DNA from: Phaeobacter gallaeciensis
GTDB lineage: Bacteria; Pseudomonadota; Alphaproteobacteria; Rhodobacterales; Rhodobacteraceae
Reading direction: 5' to 3'
NCBI RefSeq assembly: GCF_001678945.1
Contig: NZ_CP015124.1
Span: 3,882,001 to 3,946,000, forward strand
DNA length: 64,000 nucleotides
The position numbers were made by a program, and so were the translations under genes. The notes under the pieces are model-generated. The model was not told the origin of the DNA, searched no databases, and worked only from the letters and a program-made list of their open reading frames with translations. Positions 27,740-36,409 of the stretch are shown piece by piece (position 1 is the first letter of the stretch; each line of letters starts with the position of its first letter).

Positions 27740-29155
27740 ATGAACAGATACCCGCGCAATATGATCGGCTATGGCGCCACCCCTCCGGATGCAGCCTGGC
27801 CGGGCGGTGCGAAGGTCGCGGTGCAATTCGTGCTGAACTACGAAGAAGGCGGCGAGAATTGCGTGCTGCACGGGGATGCCGGGTCTGAAGCCTTCCTGTC
27901 GGATATCGCCGGGGCCGCACCCTGGCCGGGGCAGCGGCACTGGAACATGGAGTCGATCTACGAATACGGCGCCCGCGCCGGGTTCTGGCGGCTGCACCGG
28001 ATGTTCACCGGCGCGGATATCCCGGTTACCGTCTATGGCGTAGCCTCCGCGCTGGCCCGCTCCCCGGAGCAGGTGGCTGCGATGAAGTCCGCCGGGTGGG
28101 AGATCGCCAGCCATGGGCTGAAATGGGTTGAGCACAAGGACATGCCCGAGGCGGAGGAACGCGCCGCCATCGCCGAGGCGGTGCGCCTTCATACCGAGGT
28201 GGTCGGAACCCGCCCGCGCGGCTGGTACACCGGCCGCTGCAGCGCCAACACCGTGCGACTGGTCGCCGAAGAAGGCGGGTTCGACTATATCTCGGATACC
28301 TATGACGACGATCTGCCCTATTGGCTCGAGGTCGGCGAGCGGGACCAGCTGATCATTCCCTATACGCTGGAAGCCAACGACATGCGCTTTGCCACCGCGC
28401 CGGGCTACATCACGGGCGAGCAGTTCTTTCAGTATCTGAAGGACGCCTTTGACGTGCTCTATGCCGAAGGAGAGGCCGGAGCGCCCAAGATGATGTCGGT
28501 GGGTCTGCATTGCCGTCTGATAGGCAGGCCCGGCAAGGCCGCAGGGCTGAAGCGGTTCCTTGATTATATCCAAGGGTTTGAGGGCGTCTGGTGTCCGCGC
28601 CGGGCCGATATCGCCGATCACTGGGCAGAGACCCACCCGCACAAGCGCTACACACGTCCGAGCCAGATGGAGCGGGAAAGCTTTGTCGCGGCCTATGGCG
28701 GCATCTTCGAACATTCCCCCTGGATCGCCGAGCGCGCCTTTGATCTGGAGCTGGGACCGGCGCATGACACGGCACTGGGGCTGCACAATGCCTTGTGCCG
28801 GATGTTTCGCTCCGCCAGTGAGGCTGAGCGTCTGGGCGTGTTGACCGCCCACCCGGATCTGGCCGGAAAGCTGGCCGCCGCGAAACGCCTGACCGCAGAA
28901 AGCACTTCAGAACAGGCCAGCGCCGGGCTGGACGCGTTGACTGACGCTGAGCGGGAGAGCTTCACGCAGCTCAACACTGCTTATGTGGAAAAACACGGTT
29001 TCCCCTTCATCATCGCCGTGCGCGATCACGACAAGGCATCAATCCTGGCGGCCTTTGAACGGCGGATCGAAAACGACCGGGATACCGAATTTGCCGAGGC
29101 CTGCCGTCAGGTTGAACGGATTGCCGAATTTCGCCTGAAGGATCTCCTGCCATGA
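27740..29155 (+). CDS. puuE: Allantoinase PuuE fused to OHCU decarboxylase (UraD)
   Basis: A 471-residue two-enzyme fusion. Residues 1 to about 305 are the NodB-fold, cofactor-independent allantoinase: [49 protein letters not shown]. Residues about 308-471 are 2-oxo-4-hydroxy-4-carboxy-5-ureidoimidazoline decarboxylase: [11 protein letters not shown] with the catalytic His325, HPDLAGKLA, the [19 protein letters not shown] segment and [19 protein letters not shown]. Thus one chain makes allantoin from OHCU and then opens it to allantoate. The fusion is known in several alphaproteobacteria. Its TGA overlaps the allA ATG. Confidence 0.95.
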   Translation: MNRYPRNMIGYGATPPDAAWPGGAKVAVQFVLNYEEGGENCVLHGDAGSEAFLSDIAGAAPWPGQRHWNMESIYEYGARAGFWRLHRMFTGADIPVTVYGVASALARSPEQVAAMKSAGWEIASHGLKWVEHKDMPEAEERAAIAEAVRLHTEVVGTRPRGWYTGRCSANTVRLVAEEGGFDYISDTYDDDLPYWLEVGERDQLIIPYTLEANDMRFATAPGYITGEQFFQYLKDAFDVLYAEGEAGAPKMMSVGLHCRLIGRPGKAAGLKRFLDYIQGFEGVWCPRRADIADHWAETHPHKRYTRPSQMERESFVAAYGGIFEHSPWIAERAFDLELGPAHDTALGLHNALCRMFRSASEAERLGVLTAHPDLAGKLAAAKRLTAESTSEQASAGLDALTDAERESFTQLNTAYVEKHGFPFIIAVRDHDKASILAAFERRIENDRDTEFAEACRQVERIAEFRLKDLLP

Positions 29156-29640
29156 GTGAGATCATCGAGATCACGCCGATCAGCGCCGAGGCCTTTGCAC
29201 CGTTCGGGGATCTGATCGACATTTCCGGCGCGCCCGACAAGATCATCAATCAGGGCCTCTGCGGGCGTTATCACGACCGGGCAAAGATGGATTTTGCGGA
29301 CGGGCGCGCGGGCCTCAGCCTGTTCAACGCCGAGCCGCGCACCCTGCCGATGCGGCTGGAAATGGTGGAGCGCCACCCGGAGGGAAGCCAGGCCTTTATC
29401 CCCATGGGGGGGCAGGGTTTCCTTGTGGTTGTTGCCCAAGATTTGGGCGATGCGCCGGGCAGGCCGCTGGCTTTTGAGACAGAACCGGGTCAGGCCATCA
29501 ATTTCCACCGTGGCACCTGGCACGGCGTGTTGACGCCGCTGTGCGAACCCGGCCTCTTTGCCGTGGTGGACCGGATCGGTCCCGGCGCAAATCTGCAGGA
29601 ACACTGGTTCGATACCGCATATGAGGTGAGGCGCCCCTGA
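29152..29640 (+). CDS. allA: Ureidoglycolate lyase
   Basis: A 162-residue cupin-fold enzyme that splits ureidoglycolate into glyoxylate and urea. Family features: ITPISAEAFAPFGDLID at the start, YHDRAKMDFADGRAGLSLFNAEPR, the LEMVERHPEGSQAFIPMG segment, and INFHRGTWHGVLTPL near the end, all in the usual order, with normal length. Translation is coupled to puuE-uraD by an ATGA overlap. A strong terminator hairpin overlaps its stop codon, so most messages probably end here and the permease beyond needs read-through or its own promoter. Confidence 0.95.
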   Translation: MSEIIEITPISAEAFAPFGDLIDISGAPDKIINQGLCGRYHDRAKMDFADGRAGLSLFNAEPRTLPMRLEMVERHPEGSQAFIPMGGQGFLVVVAQDLGDAPGRPLAFETEPGQAINFHRGTWHGVLTPLCEPGLFAVVDRIGPGANLQEHWFDTAYEVRRP

Positions 29641-29660
29641 CGGGCGCCTCGTCTGTTTTC
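29628..29660 (+). terminator. Terminator at the end of puuE-allA
   Basis: GAGGCGCCC (29628-29636) and GGGCGCCTC (29642-29650) form a perfect 9-pair stem with loop CTGAC, followed by GTCTGTTTTC. The hairpin includes the allA stop codon. Confidence 0.7.
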
Positions 29661-29721
29661 AAGCCCACCCGATAAGAGGTGGCACCGATAACAACACCAA
29701 CAGATCCAACAGAAGAGGGAA

Positions 29722-31155
29722 ATGAAAATGGCAGATGGTTCCATCGGAACGGCAGCAGAGCTGCGCGATCCGAATTACACGCCGCCGCTGACCCAGGCGA
29801 TACCGCTGGGGATCCAGCATGTGCTTGCGATGTTCGTGTCCAATGTGACGCCTGCGATCATCGTCGCCGGGGCGGCGGGGTTCGGGTTTGGTTCGAACTC
29901 ACCCGACTTTCCCGAGCTGTTGTACATGATCCAGATGTCGATGCTGTTTGCCGGGGTGGCGACGCTGCTGCAGACGATCACCCTCGGCCCTGTTGGCGCC
30001 GCGCTTCCGATCGTGCAGGGCACCAGCTTTGCCTTTCTGCCGATCATGATCCCGCTGGTCGCGGGCAAGGGCGTCGATGCGCTGGGCGCGCTATATGGCG
30101 GCGTTTTGATCGGCGGTCTGTTTCATGCGGCGCTGGGCATGGTGATCGGCAAGATCCGCTTTGCCCTGCCGCCGCTGGTGACCGGGCTGGTGGTGACGAT
30201 GATTGGTCTGGCGCTGGTCAAGGTCGGCATCCAGTACGCGGCAGGCGGCGTGCCTGCCATCGGCAAGCCGGAATACGGCTCGCTCTTGAACTGGTCGGCC
30301 GCGTTGATCGTGATCTTTGCCACCTTGGGGCTGAAATTCTTTGCCCGTGGCATGCTGTCGATCTCGGCGGTACTCCTGGGGCTGATCGTGGGCTATATCT
30401 ATGCGCTGATGGTCGGCATGGTGAGCTTTGAGGCCATCGGAACCAGCTGGACCCGCGCGTCGGCCTTTGCTTTGCCGGTGCCGTTCAAATACGGGTTCGA
30501 GTTCTCCTTTGCCGCGATCCTGGGTTTCTGCCTGATGGCCTTTGTCTCGGCTGTTGAGACCGTGGGTGATGTCAGCGGCATCACTCAGGGTGGCGCCGGG
30601 CGCGAGGCCACCGACAAGGAGATCGCCGGAGCGACCTATGCCGATGGTCTGGGCACGGCGGTTGCGGGGATCTTTGGCGGGCTGCCGAATACATCTTTCA
30701 GCCAGAACGTCGGCCTTATCGCCATGACCGGCGTGATGAGCCGCCATGTGGTGACCTGCGGCGCGATCTTTCTGATCATTTGCGGTCTGGTGCCCAAGGT
30801 CGGCGCCATTATCCGCACCATTCCGATCGAGGTGCTGGGTGGCGGCGTCATCGTCATGTTCGGCATGGTGGTCGCAGCGGGCATTTCGATGCTGTCCGAT
30901 GTGGACTGGAACCGGCGTAACATGGTGATCTTTGCAATCTCCTTGTCGGTGGGACTGGGGCTGCAGCTGGAACCCGGTGCGGTGCAGTATCTGCCCGATA
31001 CGCTGCGGATCCTGATGACCAGCGGCCTACTGCCTGCGGCGGTAATCGCCATCGTGCTGAACCTGGTGCTGCCCATGGAACTGCCCGGCAGCGCCACCGA
31101 GGAGGTCTCGGGCGGCATGTCGGGGCATGGTCAGGGCAGCCTCGGGCACGACTGA
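29722..31155 (+). CDS. NCS2-family purine permease (urate/xanthine type)
   Basis: A 477-residue inner-membrane symporter with about 12 to 14 spans. PPLTQAIPLGIQHVLAMFVSNVTPAIIV at the start and the VQGTSFAFLPIMIP, FVSAVETVGDVSGITQG and GGLPNTSFSQNVGLIAMTGVMSRHV segments are hallmarks of the nucleobase-cation symporter-2 family; the SAVETVGD glutamate and the NTSFSQNVG asparagine are the substrate-site residues in studied members. The start ATG 29722 has AGAGGGA just upstream. Its place after allA argues for urate or xanthine uptake, not uracil. A very strong terminator follows. Confidence 0.9.
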   Translation: MKMADGSIGTAAELRDPNYTPPLTQAIPLGIQHVLAMFVSNVTPAIIVAGAAGFGFGSNSPDFPELLYMIQMSMLFAGVATLLQTITLGPVGAALPIVQGTSFAFLPIMIPLVAGKGVDALGALYGGVLIGGLFHAALGMVIGKIRFALPPLVTGLVVTMIGLALVKVGIQYAAGGVPAIGKPEYGSLLNWSAALIVIFATLGLKFFARGMLSISAVLLGLIVGYIYALMVGMVSFEAIGTSWTRASAFALPVPFKYGFEFSFAAILGFCLMAFVSAVETVGDVSGITQGGAGREATDKEIAGATYADGLGTAVAGIFGGLPNTSFSQNVGLIAMTGVMSRHVVTCGAIFLIICGLVPKVGAIIRTIPIEVLGGGVIVMFGMVVAAGISMLSDVDWNRRNMVIFAISLSVGLGLQLEPGAVQYLPDTLRILMTSGLLPAAVIAIVLNLVLPMELPGSATEEVSGGMSGHGQGSLGHD

Positions 31156-31232
31156 TCCAAGTCACAAGGATTGGCGGGGGCTCTCCCGCCCGTCCTGCGA
31201 TCATCCCGTGATGATCTGGTCCCGTTGGGCCT

Positions 31233-31266
31233 AGCGCCGCGCTGCCGCGCGGCGCTTTTCTTTTTG
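31233..31266 (+). terminator. Strong terminator after the purine permease
   Basis: AGCGCCGCGC (31233-31242) pairs perfectly with GCGCGGCGCT (31247-31256) around a TGCC loop, followed by TTTTCTTTTTG. A 10-pair GC-rich stem plus T tract is a textbook intrinsic terminator. Confidence 0.88.
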
Positions 31267-31271
31267 CTGAG

Positions 31272-31306
31272 AGGTGCCTGAAGGGCAGGTCTGCCTTCAG
31301 GCACCT
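31272..31306. repeat. 13-bp inverted repeat after the terminator
   Basis: AGGTGCCTGAAGG (31272-31284) and CCTTCAGGCACCT (31294-31306) are perfect inverted copies 9 bases apart. It follows the permease terminator by 6 bases and has no T tract on the plus strand. Function unknown. Confidence 0.6.
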
Positions 31307-31319
31307 GCGCCATTCTATC

Positions 31320-31394
31320 GGTCTGGTTTCGGCCTCAAGGGGAGCCCGCGCCAAGGCGCGGCAGCTGCGCTGCCCTTGACCCCGAAGCCAGACC
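31320..31394. repeat. 75-bp nested palindrome
   Basis: Outer arms GGTCTGGTTTCGG (31320-31332) and CCGAAGCCAGACC (31382-31394) pair over 13 positions with one G-U. Inside, TCAAGGG (31335-31341) pairs with CCCTTGA (31373-31379), and CCGCGCC (31346-31352) pairs with GGCGCGG (31355-31361). The whole 277-base gap 31156-31432 therefore holds three consecutive hairpins and no gene. It could be an intergenic palindromic element or a terminator for the convergent gap gene. Confidence 0.6.
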
Positions 31395-31432
31395 TTGAGA
31401 GCGGGGCGAGAGTGTCTGCGGCTCGCAGAGCG

Positions 31433-32419
31433 TCAGCTTTGCGCCATCAGCCGGGCCACATCCAGCATGCGGGCGGAAAAGCCCCATTCGTTGTCATACC
31501 AGCCGAAGATACGGATCTGTCTGTCGCCGCACATCCGGGTTTCCGGCGCTGCGATCACCAGTGATTCCGGCCGGGCCCGCAGATCCGAGGAAACCAGCGG
31601 CAGATCGGTCCAGCCCAGCACCGGAGAGCCTTCGACGGCTTCCTTCAGCGCGCTGAGGGCGTCAGTTTCGCTGAACGGGGTTTCAAGGCTAGCCACCAGA
31701 TCGACGGCGGAAACACTGGCGGCAGGCACCCTGACGGCAGCGCCGCTGATCCGGCCCTTCAGCTGCGGCAGGACCTCGTCGATCAGGTGAGTGGCCGAGC
31801 TGGTGGTTGGCACCATCGACATTGCCGCCGCACGCGAGCGTGCGAAATCGCCGCGGGGCGCATCTACCAGCGGCTGCGAATTGGTGTAGCAGTGGATCGT
31901 GGTCATATGGGCCGAAGCAATGCCCGCGAGTTCATCAAGCAGGCGTACCAGCGGCGCCAGGGCATTGGTGGTGCAGGAGGCGTTGGAGACGATGCGGGCG
32001 TCTGTCAGCCTATCCTCGTTGGCGCCCAGAACCACGGTGCGTTCGGCGGCGGGGGAGGGGCCGGAGATCAGCACCTTGCGCGCGCCGGCCTGCAGGCCGC
32101 GTTGCGCCACGTCGGAGGTTCGGGCGATGCCGGTGCATTCGAGAACCACATCGACACCGGACAGATCGACCTCAGTCAGGTCCGCTGCATGGCTGACCGG
32201 GATAGTGCGCCCCATCACGTGCAGGCTGGCTTCTCCTGTCTCCACCGGCGCGGGGAAGGGGCCGAATGTGCTGTCGTATTGGAACAGGTATGCACAGATA
32301 TCGAGCGGTGCGATATCGTTGATCCGGGCGATCTCGATGCTTTCGGATCCGGGCAGTGTCAGGATCTGGCGCAGGATGGTGCGGCCAATGCGGCCAAATC
32401 CGTTGATGGCAATTTTCAT
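31433..32419 (-). CDS. gap: Glyceraldehyde-3-phosphate dehydrogenase, type I
   Basis: A 328-residue NAD(P)-dependent enzyme oxidising glyceraldehyde 3-phosphate to 1,3-bisphosphoglycerate. The start ATG 32419 is chosen because GGAGAAC lies 6 bases upstream and the protein then opens with MKIAINGFGRIGR, the Rossmann motif. Cys149 in SNASCTTNALAP and His176 in HMTTIHCYTN fall on the same numbers as in classic GAPDH. WYDNEWGFSARMLD near the end is the usual C-terminal signature. It interrupts the purine genes, with no obvious link to them. An erythrose-4-phosphate dehydrogenase role is a less likely alternative. Confidence 0.9.
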   Translation of the reverse strand: MKIAINGFGRIGRTILRQILTLPGSESIEIARINDIAPLDICAYLFQYDSTFGPFPAPVETGEASLHVMGRTIPVSHAADLTEVDLSGVDVVLECTGIARTSDVAQRGLQAGARKVLISGPSPAAERTVVLGANEDRLTDARIVSNASCTTNALAPLVRLLDELAGIASAHMTTIHCYTNSQPLVDAPRGDFARSRAAAMSMVPTTSSATHLIDEVLPQLKGRISGAAVRVPAASVSAVDLVASLETPFSETDALSALKEAVEGSPVLGWTDLPLVSSDLRARPESLVIAAPETRMCGDRQIRIFGWYDNEWGFSARMLDVARLMAQS

Positions 32420-32540
32420 GAATTGTTCTCCGGCCCCGGAAATGGAGCGGCGCAGCCGGTCCGGATTGGGGCGATGAATATCTGAATGGGAAGGCAAAAG
32501 GGAGCGAGTGGCAGGCGCCGTGCGGCGTCGCGGTGCGCGG

Positions 32541-32933
32541 TTACCGCGACCGGCAGACCAGATCGGCGTAGTAGACGCCGGAAATCGTGCGCAGCATGCT
32601 GTCGCGGCGGACGGTGCAGCCGGTGGCGGCCTTGTAGGCGCGCGCAGCCTGACGGGCGCTGATCATTGCAGGCGGGCGGAAGGCTTCCAGCTTGCGGTTC
32701 AGCCGCTCGGCCCGGTAGCGACCGGTGCCATCGCCGACAGGGCTGACGATCCAGGTGCGGCCCAGAATTGTAACCTGACTTCCCTGCACCTTCTCCCCGG
32801 CCGCGGCGGGTGTGGGGGGCAGCGTCAGCATACCCGCGCCGAGCGTCGCGCAAAGCGCCAGAGCGGGGGCCGTTGTGCGGCGGCTGAAAACAAGGCGGGC
32901 AAGGGTGCGGGCCGGGGCAAAAGCAAAAGTCAT
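32541..32933 (-). CDS. Small exported protein of unknown function
   Basis: A 130-residue protein that I do not recognise. ATG 32933 has AGGAG 8 bases upstream and gives a signal peptide: basic start (APARTLARLVFSRR), hydrophobic core and an AAA cleavage region near residue 45. The mature part of about 85 residues has two cysteines (in GCTVRR and LVCRSR) that could form one disulfide, and a YRAERLNRKLEAFRPP segment. Both neighbours are on the same strand, gap downstream and allE upstream, each 95-120 bases away, so it may be expressed alone. A function cannot be given. Confidence 0.7.
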   Translation of the reverse strand: MTFAFAPARTLARLVFSRRTTAPALALCATLGAGMLTLPPTPAAAGEKVQGSQVTILGRTWIVSPVGDGTGRYRAERLNRKLEAFRPPAMISARQAARAYKAATGCTVRRDSMLRTISGVYYADLVCRSR

Positions 32934-33028
32934 CGGACTGCTCCTGAAGGCAAAGACGTACTCGCAGCCTAGCGTCGCGGCTGCGGTTTGCAATGGGGCG
33001 TCCGAGGAAAAGCCGCCGACCCGGCCGT

Positions 33029-33859
33029 TCAGCGAAGGGGCGTGAGCGGCATATGGCGGTTCACATCCTTGTAAAGCAGGTAGCGGAACCGGCCCGGTCC
33101 ACCCGCATAGCAGGCCTGTGGGCAGAAAGCGCGGAGCCACATGAAATCACCGGCTTCCACCTCGACCCAGTCCTGATTGAGCCGGTAGACCGCCTTACCC
33201 TCTAGCACATAAAGCCCGTGCTCCATCACATGGGTTTCGGCAAAAGGAATGGTGCCGCCGGGTTCAAAGGTAACGATGGTCACATGCATGTCATGGGAGA
33301 GGTCTTCGGGATCCATGAAGCGCGTGGTGCCCCAGCGCCCCTCGGTTCCAGGCATCATATGGGGCGACAGATCCTTTTCATTGACGGTGAAAAAGACGGG
33401 TGCGGTCAGGCCCGGTGCGGACTGCCACTGTTTGCGGATCCAGTGGAAGGAGGCGGTGTCTGCGGCGGGATTGCGCAGCGACCAGTCGCTGCCCGGGGGC
33501 ACATAGGCAAACCCGCCTTCCTCCAGCACATGCGCGATGCCGTCGATGCTGAGCTCGACCTGGCCAGCGGTAACAAACAGGCTGCCCTGCGCAGCCGGAT
33601 CGGTTTCCGGGGTGTCAGAGCCGCCGCCCGGTTGCAGCTCGACGATATACTGAGAGAAGGTTTCGGCAAACCCGCTGAGCGGGCGCGCGATCACCCACAT
33701 GCGCATGCCCTGCCAGCCCGGCAGCACCGAGGTGACGATGTCCCGCATGGTGCCCTTGGGAATGACCGCATAGGCATCGGTGAACATGGCTCGGTCTGTC
33801 AGCAGCTGGTCCTGCCCGGGGTGCCCGCCTGTTGGGGTAAAATAGCTGCGCTCTGTCAT
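33029..33859 (-). CDS. allE: (S)-Ureidoglycine aminohydrolase
   Basis: A 276-residue bicupin enzyme that removes ammonia from (S)-ureidoglycine to give (S)-ureidoglycolate, the substrate of AllA. The N-terminal cupin carries the QYIVELQPGGGSD segment and FVTAGQVELSIDG; the C-terminal cupin has the metal-binding pattern HDMHVTIVTFEPGG, then ETHVMEHGLYVLEGKAVYRL, and the YLLYKDVNRH end. Start ATG 33859 follows AAGGACGG at good distance. It acts between allantoate amidohydrolase, which is not in this window, and AllA at 29152. It is downstream of an iclR gene on the same strand. Confidence 0.93.
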   Translation of the reverse strand: MTERSYFTPTGGHPGQDQLLTDRAMFTDAYAVIPKGTMRDIVTSVLPGWQGMRMWVIARPLSGFAETFSQYIVELQPGGGSDTPETDPAAQGSLFVTAGQVELSIDGIAHVLEEGGFAYVPPGSDWSLRNPAADTASFHWIRKQWQSAPGLTAPVFFTVNEKDLSPHMMPGTEGRWGTTRFMDPEDLSHDMHVTIVTFEPGGTIPFAETHVMEHGLYVLEGKAVYRLNQDWVEVEAGDFMWLRAFCPQACYAGGPGRFRYLLYKDVNRHMPLTPLR

Positions 33860-34058
33860 GGTGCCGCCGTCCTTTGTGAGGCTCTGATGGTGCGCGGACT
33901 GTCCCGCCTGGCATTATTTGGGCAGGCGGTTACCGCGCGTCAGGAGCGACTATGAGCCGATGCGCGCGCGGGTCCAAGGTGCGGCGTGGTAAAAACATTG
34001 TTCAATAATTTTTGAATATGCCCCGGAGCCGGCGCCCCGGGGTGCGAGCGGGCAACGA

Positions 34059-34835
34059 TCAGAGGCAGTCCACGGCTTTGGACTGGCGCAGATCAGCGGC
34101 GCAGAGTTGTAATCCCTGCAGCAGATCGCCAGTGTCGGCCTCGGGGTTGTTTCCGCGCGGGACGGAGGCGCCAACCACGATCGGAGTTTGTCCCGGAACG
34201 GAGACGGGCACCGCAAGGCCAAGGATGCCTGGTTCGAATTCGCTGTCGGTCAGGCACCATCCCTGACGACGGGCGAGGTCGACCTGATTGGTGATGTCTT
34301 CGGGGTGGGTCAGGGACTGCTCCGTATGGCGCGGTTTATCCGCGCGCGCGACGGCTTCGCCCGCCTCCTCGGGCGGTAGGCAGGCCAGAAGCATCCGTCC
34401 GAGACTGGTGTGCAGCAGCGGGATATGCGCCCCCGCAGTAAAGCCGTAGGTGACCGGTCCTTGATCGACGGTGGATTGTGCCAACAGCAGAACCCGGTCC
34501 TGATCCAGAATGCAAAGGGTGATGCCGACCTCCAGCTTGCGGGCATGCTGGTTCAGCACCGGCTGAACCCGGTGGCCGAACTGGTTGGCCTGCAGGAAAC
34601 CGCCCGCGAGCGCCAGAACCCGCGGCGTCAACGATAGCATGCGGCCGTCCTGCCGCAGATACCCGGCTTGCACCAGTGTCAGGGCCCCCCGGCGCGCAGT
34701 TGCCCGGTCCTGTCCGCTGCGGCGCGCGATTTCGGCCAGGGTGAGGCTGGGTGTTTCGGCGTCAAAGGTCGCCATGACGGCCAGACCCTTGGCAAAGCTG
34801 GATGAAATGTTCCGGTCCTGAGGAGGTTTGTTCAT
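34059..34835 (-). CDS. IclR-family transcriptional regulator
   Basis: A 258-residue regulator. Residues about 10-70 are the winged helix-turn-helix (SFAKGLAVMATF, SLTLAEIARRSGQDRATARRGALTLVQAGYL), followed by the IclR effector domain with GAHIPLLHTSLGRMLLACLP and LARRQGWCLTDSEFEPGILGLAVPV. ATG 34835 gives a normal N-terminus; an upstream start would add 29 unrelated residues. It is divergent from the Rieske oxygenase gene, whose promoter has paired repeats, so the likely target is that gene and its own promoter. Members of this family often control aromatic catabolism, which fits a Rieske target. Confidence 0.88.
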   Translation of the reverse strand: MNKPPQDRNISSSFAKGLAVMATFDAETPSLTLAEIARRSGQDRATARRGALTLVQAGYLRQDGRMLSLTPRVLALAGGFLQANQFGHRVQPVLNQHARKLEVGITLCILDQDRVLLLAQSTVDQGPVTYGFTAGAHIPLLHTSLGRMLLACLPPEEAGEAVARADKPRHTEQSLTHPEDITNQVDLARRQGWCLTDSEFEPGILGLAVPVSVPGQTPIVVGASVPRGNNPEADTGDLLQGLQLCAADLRQSKAVDCL

Positions 34836-34877
34836 TCGAAGTCCCAAAGAAGCCGCTCGCCATAAGGGGAACAGGTC

Positions 34878-34936
34878 TTGACACCGATCCTCAGGCTGCG
34901 CAGTAATTGTGCGTATCAACATATATTGGTGCGTAT
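34878..34936 (+). promoter_or_regulatory. Promoter and candidate IclR operator before the Rieske oxygenase gene
   Basis: TTGACA (34878-34883) and AGTAAT (34902-34907), 18 bases apart, form a plausible promoter. GTGCGTAT occurs at 34909-34916 and again at 34929-34936, a direct repeat with a 20-base period placed over the expected start of transcription; CAACATATATTG between them is an additional short dyad. This arrangement fits repression by the divergent IclR protein. Confidence 0.45.
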
Positions 34937-35014
34937 TTCGAACTTCGTCAAGTCACTCGTTGCAGCCTGTTACCTTCGGTTCGAATTATTGCAGACAGGA
35001 ATAAGGATCCCGCC

Positions 35015-36331
35015 ATGATCAGCCAGGAACTCAACGACAGTCTGACACGCGTCGGAAAGGGGAGCGATGCCGGAGAGGTGCTGCGCCGCTATTGGCAGCC
35101 TGCGGCGCTCTCGGATGAATTGCAGCAGGGGCGCCCGGTGGTGCCGGTGCGTCTGCTGGGCGAGGATCTGGTGCTGTTCCGCGATACCGAAGGCAAGCTC
35201 GGCCTCATCGGGCGGCACTGTCCGCACCGGGGCGCAGACATGTGCTATGGGCGGCTTGAGGATAACGGTCTGCGCTGCCCCTTCCATGGCTGGCATTTCA
35301 ACCGTTCTGGGCAATGCGTCGAGCAGCCGGGTGAGCCGGAAGGCAGCCGGATGCACGAGAAGATCCAGACCGCGTCTTATCCCGTCGTTGAAAAGAACGG
35401 CATCGTCTGGGCCTACATGGGGCCGGGTGAGCCGCCGGAATTCCCCAACTTTGACTGTTTCCGGGCACCTGATACGCATGTTTTTGCCTTCAAGGGTCTG
35501 TGGGAGTGCAACTGGCTGCAGGCGATGGAAGTGGGGATCGACCCGGCGCATGCCTCTTTCCTGCACCGGTTCCTGCAGGACGAAGATCCCGCCGACAGCT
35601 ATGGCAAGCAGTTCCGCGATAAGGCGGGCAACACCGAAATTCCGATGACCAAGCTGCTGCGCGACTATCCGCGCCCGGAAATTCAGGTGGAAGAGGCCGA
35701 TCACGGGCTGAAAATCACCGCCCTGCGTCATATGGAGGATGGCCGCAGCCACGTGCGGGTCACCAACCAGATCTTCCCCGAGGCGATCTGCATTCCGATG
35801 AGCCGGGAAATGACGATCACCCAGTGGCACGTGCCGATCGATGACGAGAATTGTTATTGGTATTCGATGTTCACCAGCTTCGACAAACCGGTGAACAAGG
35901 AGCTGATGCGCGAACAGCGCCTGAAGGAACACGTGCTGCCCAGCTATGCGCCCAAGAAGAACAAGCGCAACGAATACGGCTATAACCCGGCCGAGCAGGA
36001 AAGCGAGACCTATACGGGCATGGGGCTCGACATCAACGTGCACGATCAATGGGCAGTTGAGAGCATGGGCGCCATTCAGGACCGCACGCAGGAGCATCTG
36101 GGCAAGTCGGATGTGGCCATCATCCGCTACCGCCGTATGCTGCGGGCAGCGATTGCGGCCGTGAAGGAGGGCCGCGAAGCGGATCTTCCGATGGCGGGCG
36201 GACTGGACCTTGGCAGCATTTTCGGGCCTATTTCCAATGACTCGATCGCCCAGGACGGCGATTGGCAAAAGGCGGCGGAAGAGGCTGACGATGCGCGCCG
36301 CGGCCAGTGCTCCTGGGATGCGAGCGTCTGA
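35015..36331 (+). CDS. Rieske-type ring-hydroxylating oxygenase, large subunit
   Basis: A 438-residue oxygenase. ATG 35015 has AAGGAT at the right distance and is preferred to an in-frame start at 34907 that would lie inside the promoter. The Rieske [2Fe-2S] site is C69-P-H71 and C88-P-F-H91, with 16 residues between. The mononuclear iron site follows in EVGIDPAHASFLHRF (Asp, His, His). The overall layout resembles phthalate- and vanillate-type oxygenases, which need a separate reductase; none is encoded beside it. The gene next downstream is a glutamine-synthetase-like ligase. The substrate is unknown: an aromatic amine, another aromatic or a quaternary amine are open options. Confidence 0.9.
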   Translation: MISQELNDSLTRVGKGSDAGEVLRRYWQPAALSDELQQGRPVVPVRLLGEDLVLFRDTEGKLGLIGRHCPHRGADMCYGRLEDNGLRCPFHGWHFNRSGQCVEQPGEPEGSRMHEKIQTASYPVVEKNGIVWAYMGPGEPPEFPNFDCFRAPDTHVFAFKGLWECNWLQAMEVGIDPAHASFLHRFLQDEDPADSYGKQFRDKAGNTEIPMTKLLRDYPRPEIQVEEADHGLKITALRHMEDGRSHVRVTNQIFPEAICIPMSREMTITQWHVPIDDENCYWYSMFTSFDKPVNKELMREQRLKEHVLPSYAPKKNKRNEYGYNPAEQESETYTGMGLDINVHDQWAVESMGAIQDRTQEHLGKSDVAIIRYRRMLRAAIAAVKEGREADLPMAGGLDLGSIFGPISNDSIAQDGDWQKAAEEADDARRGQCSWDASV

Positions 36332-36409
36332 ACCGTCCCGGAAGCAACGCAACACCACAGCCAGCACCGGCCCCGGTAGGGCCGGATGCATAGCGATGAA
36401 AGAGGCGAG

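Noticed and set aside
31320-31394. Possible integron attC-like site
   Set aside because: The palindrome size is suitable but the arms lack the conserved attC core and no integrase or cassette array is present.
34907-35014. An N-terminal extension of the Rieske oxygenase beginning at 34907
   Set aside because: It would start inside the promoter and repeat region and lacks a ribosome binding site; ATG 35015 is well supported.
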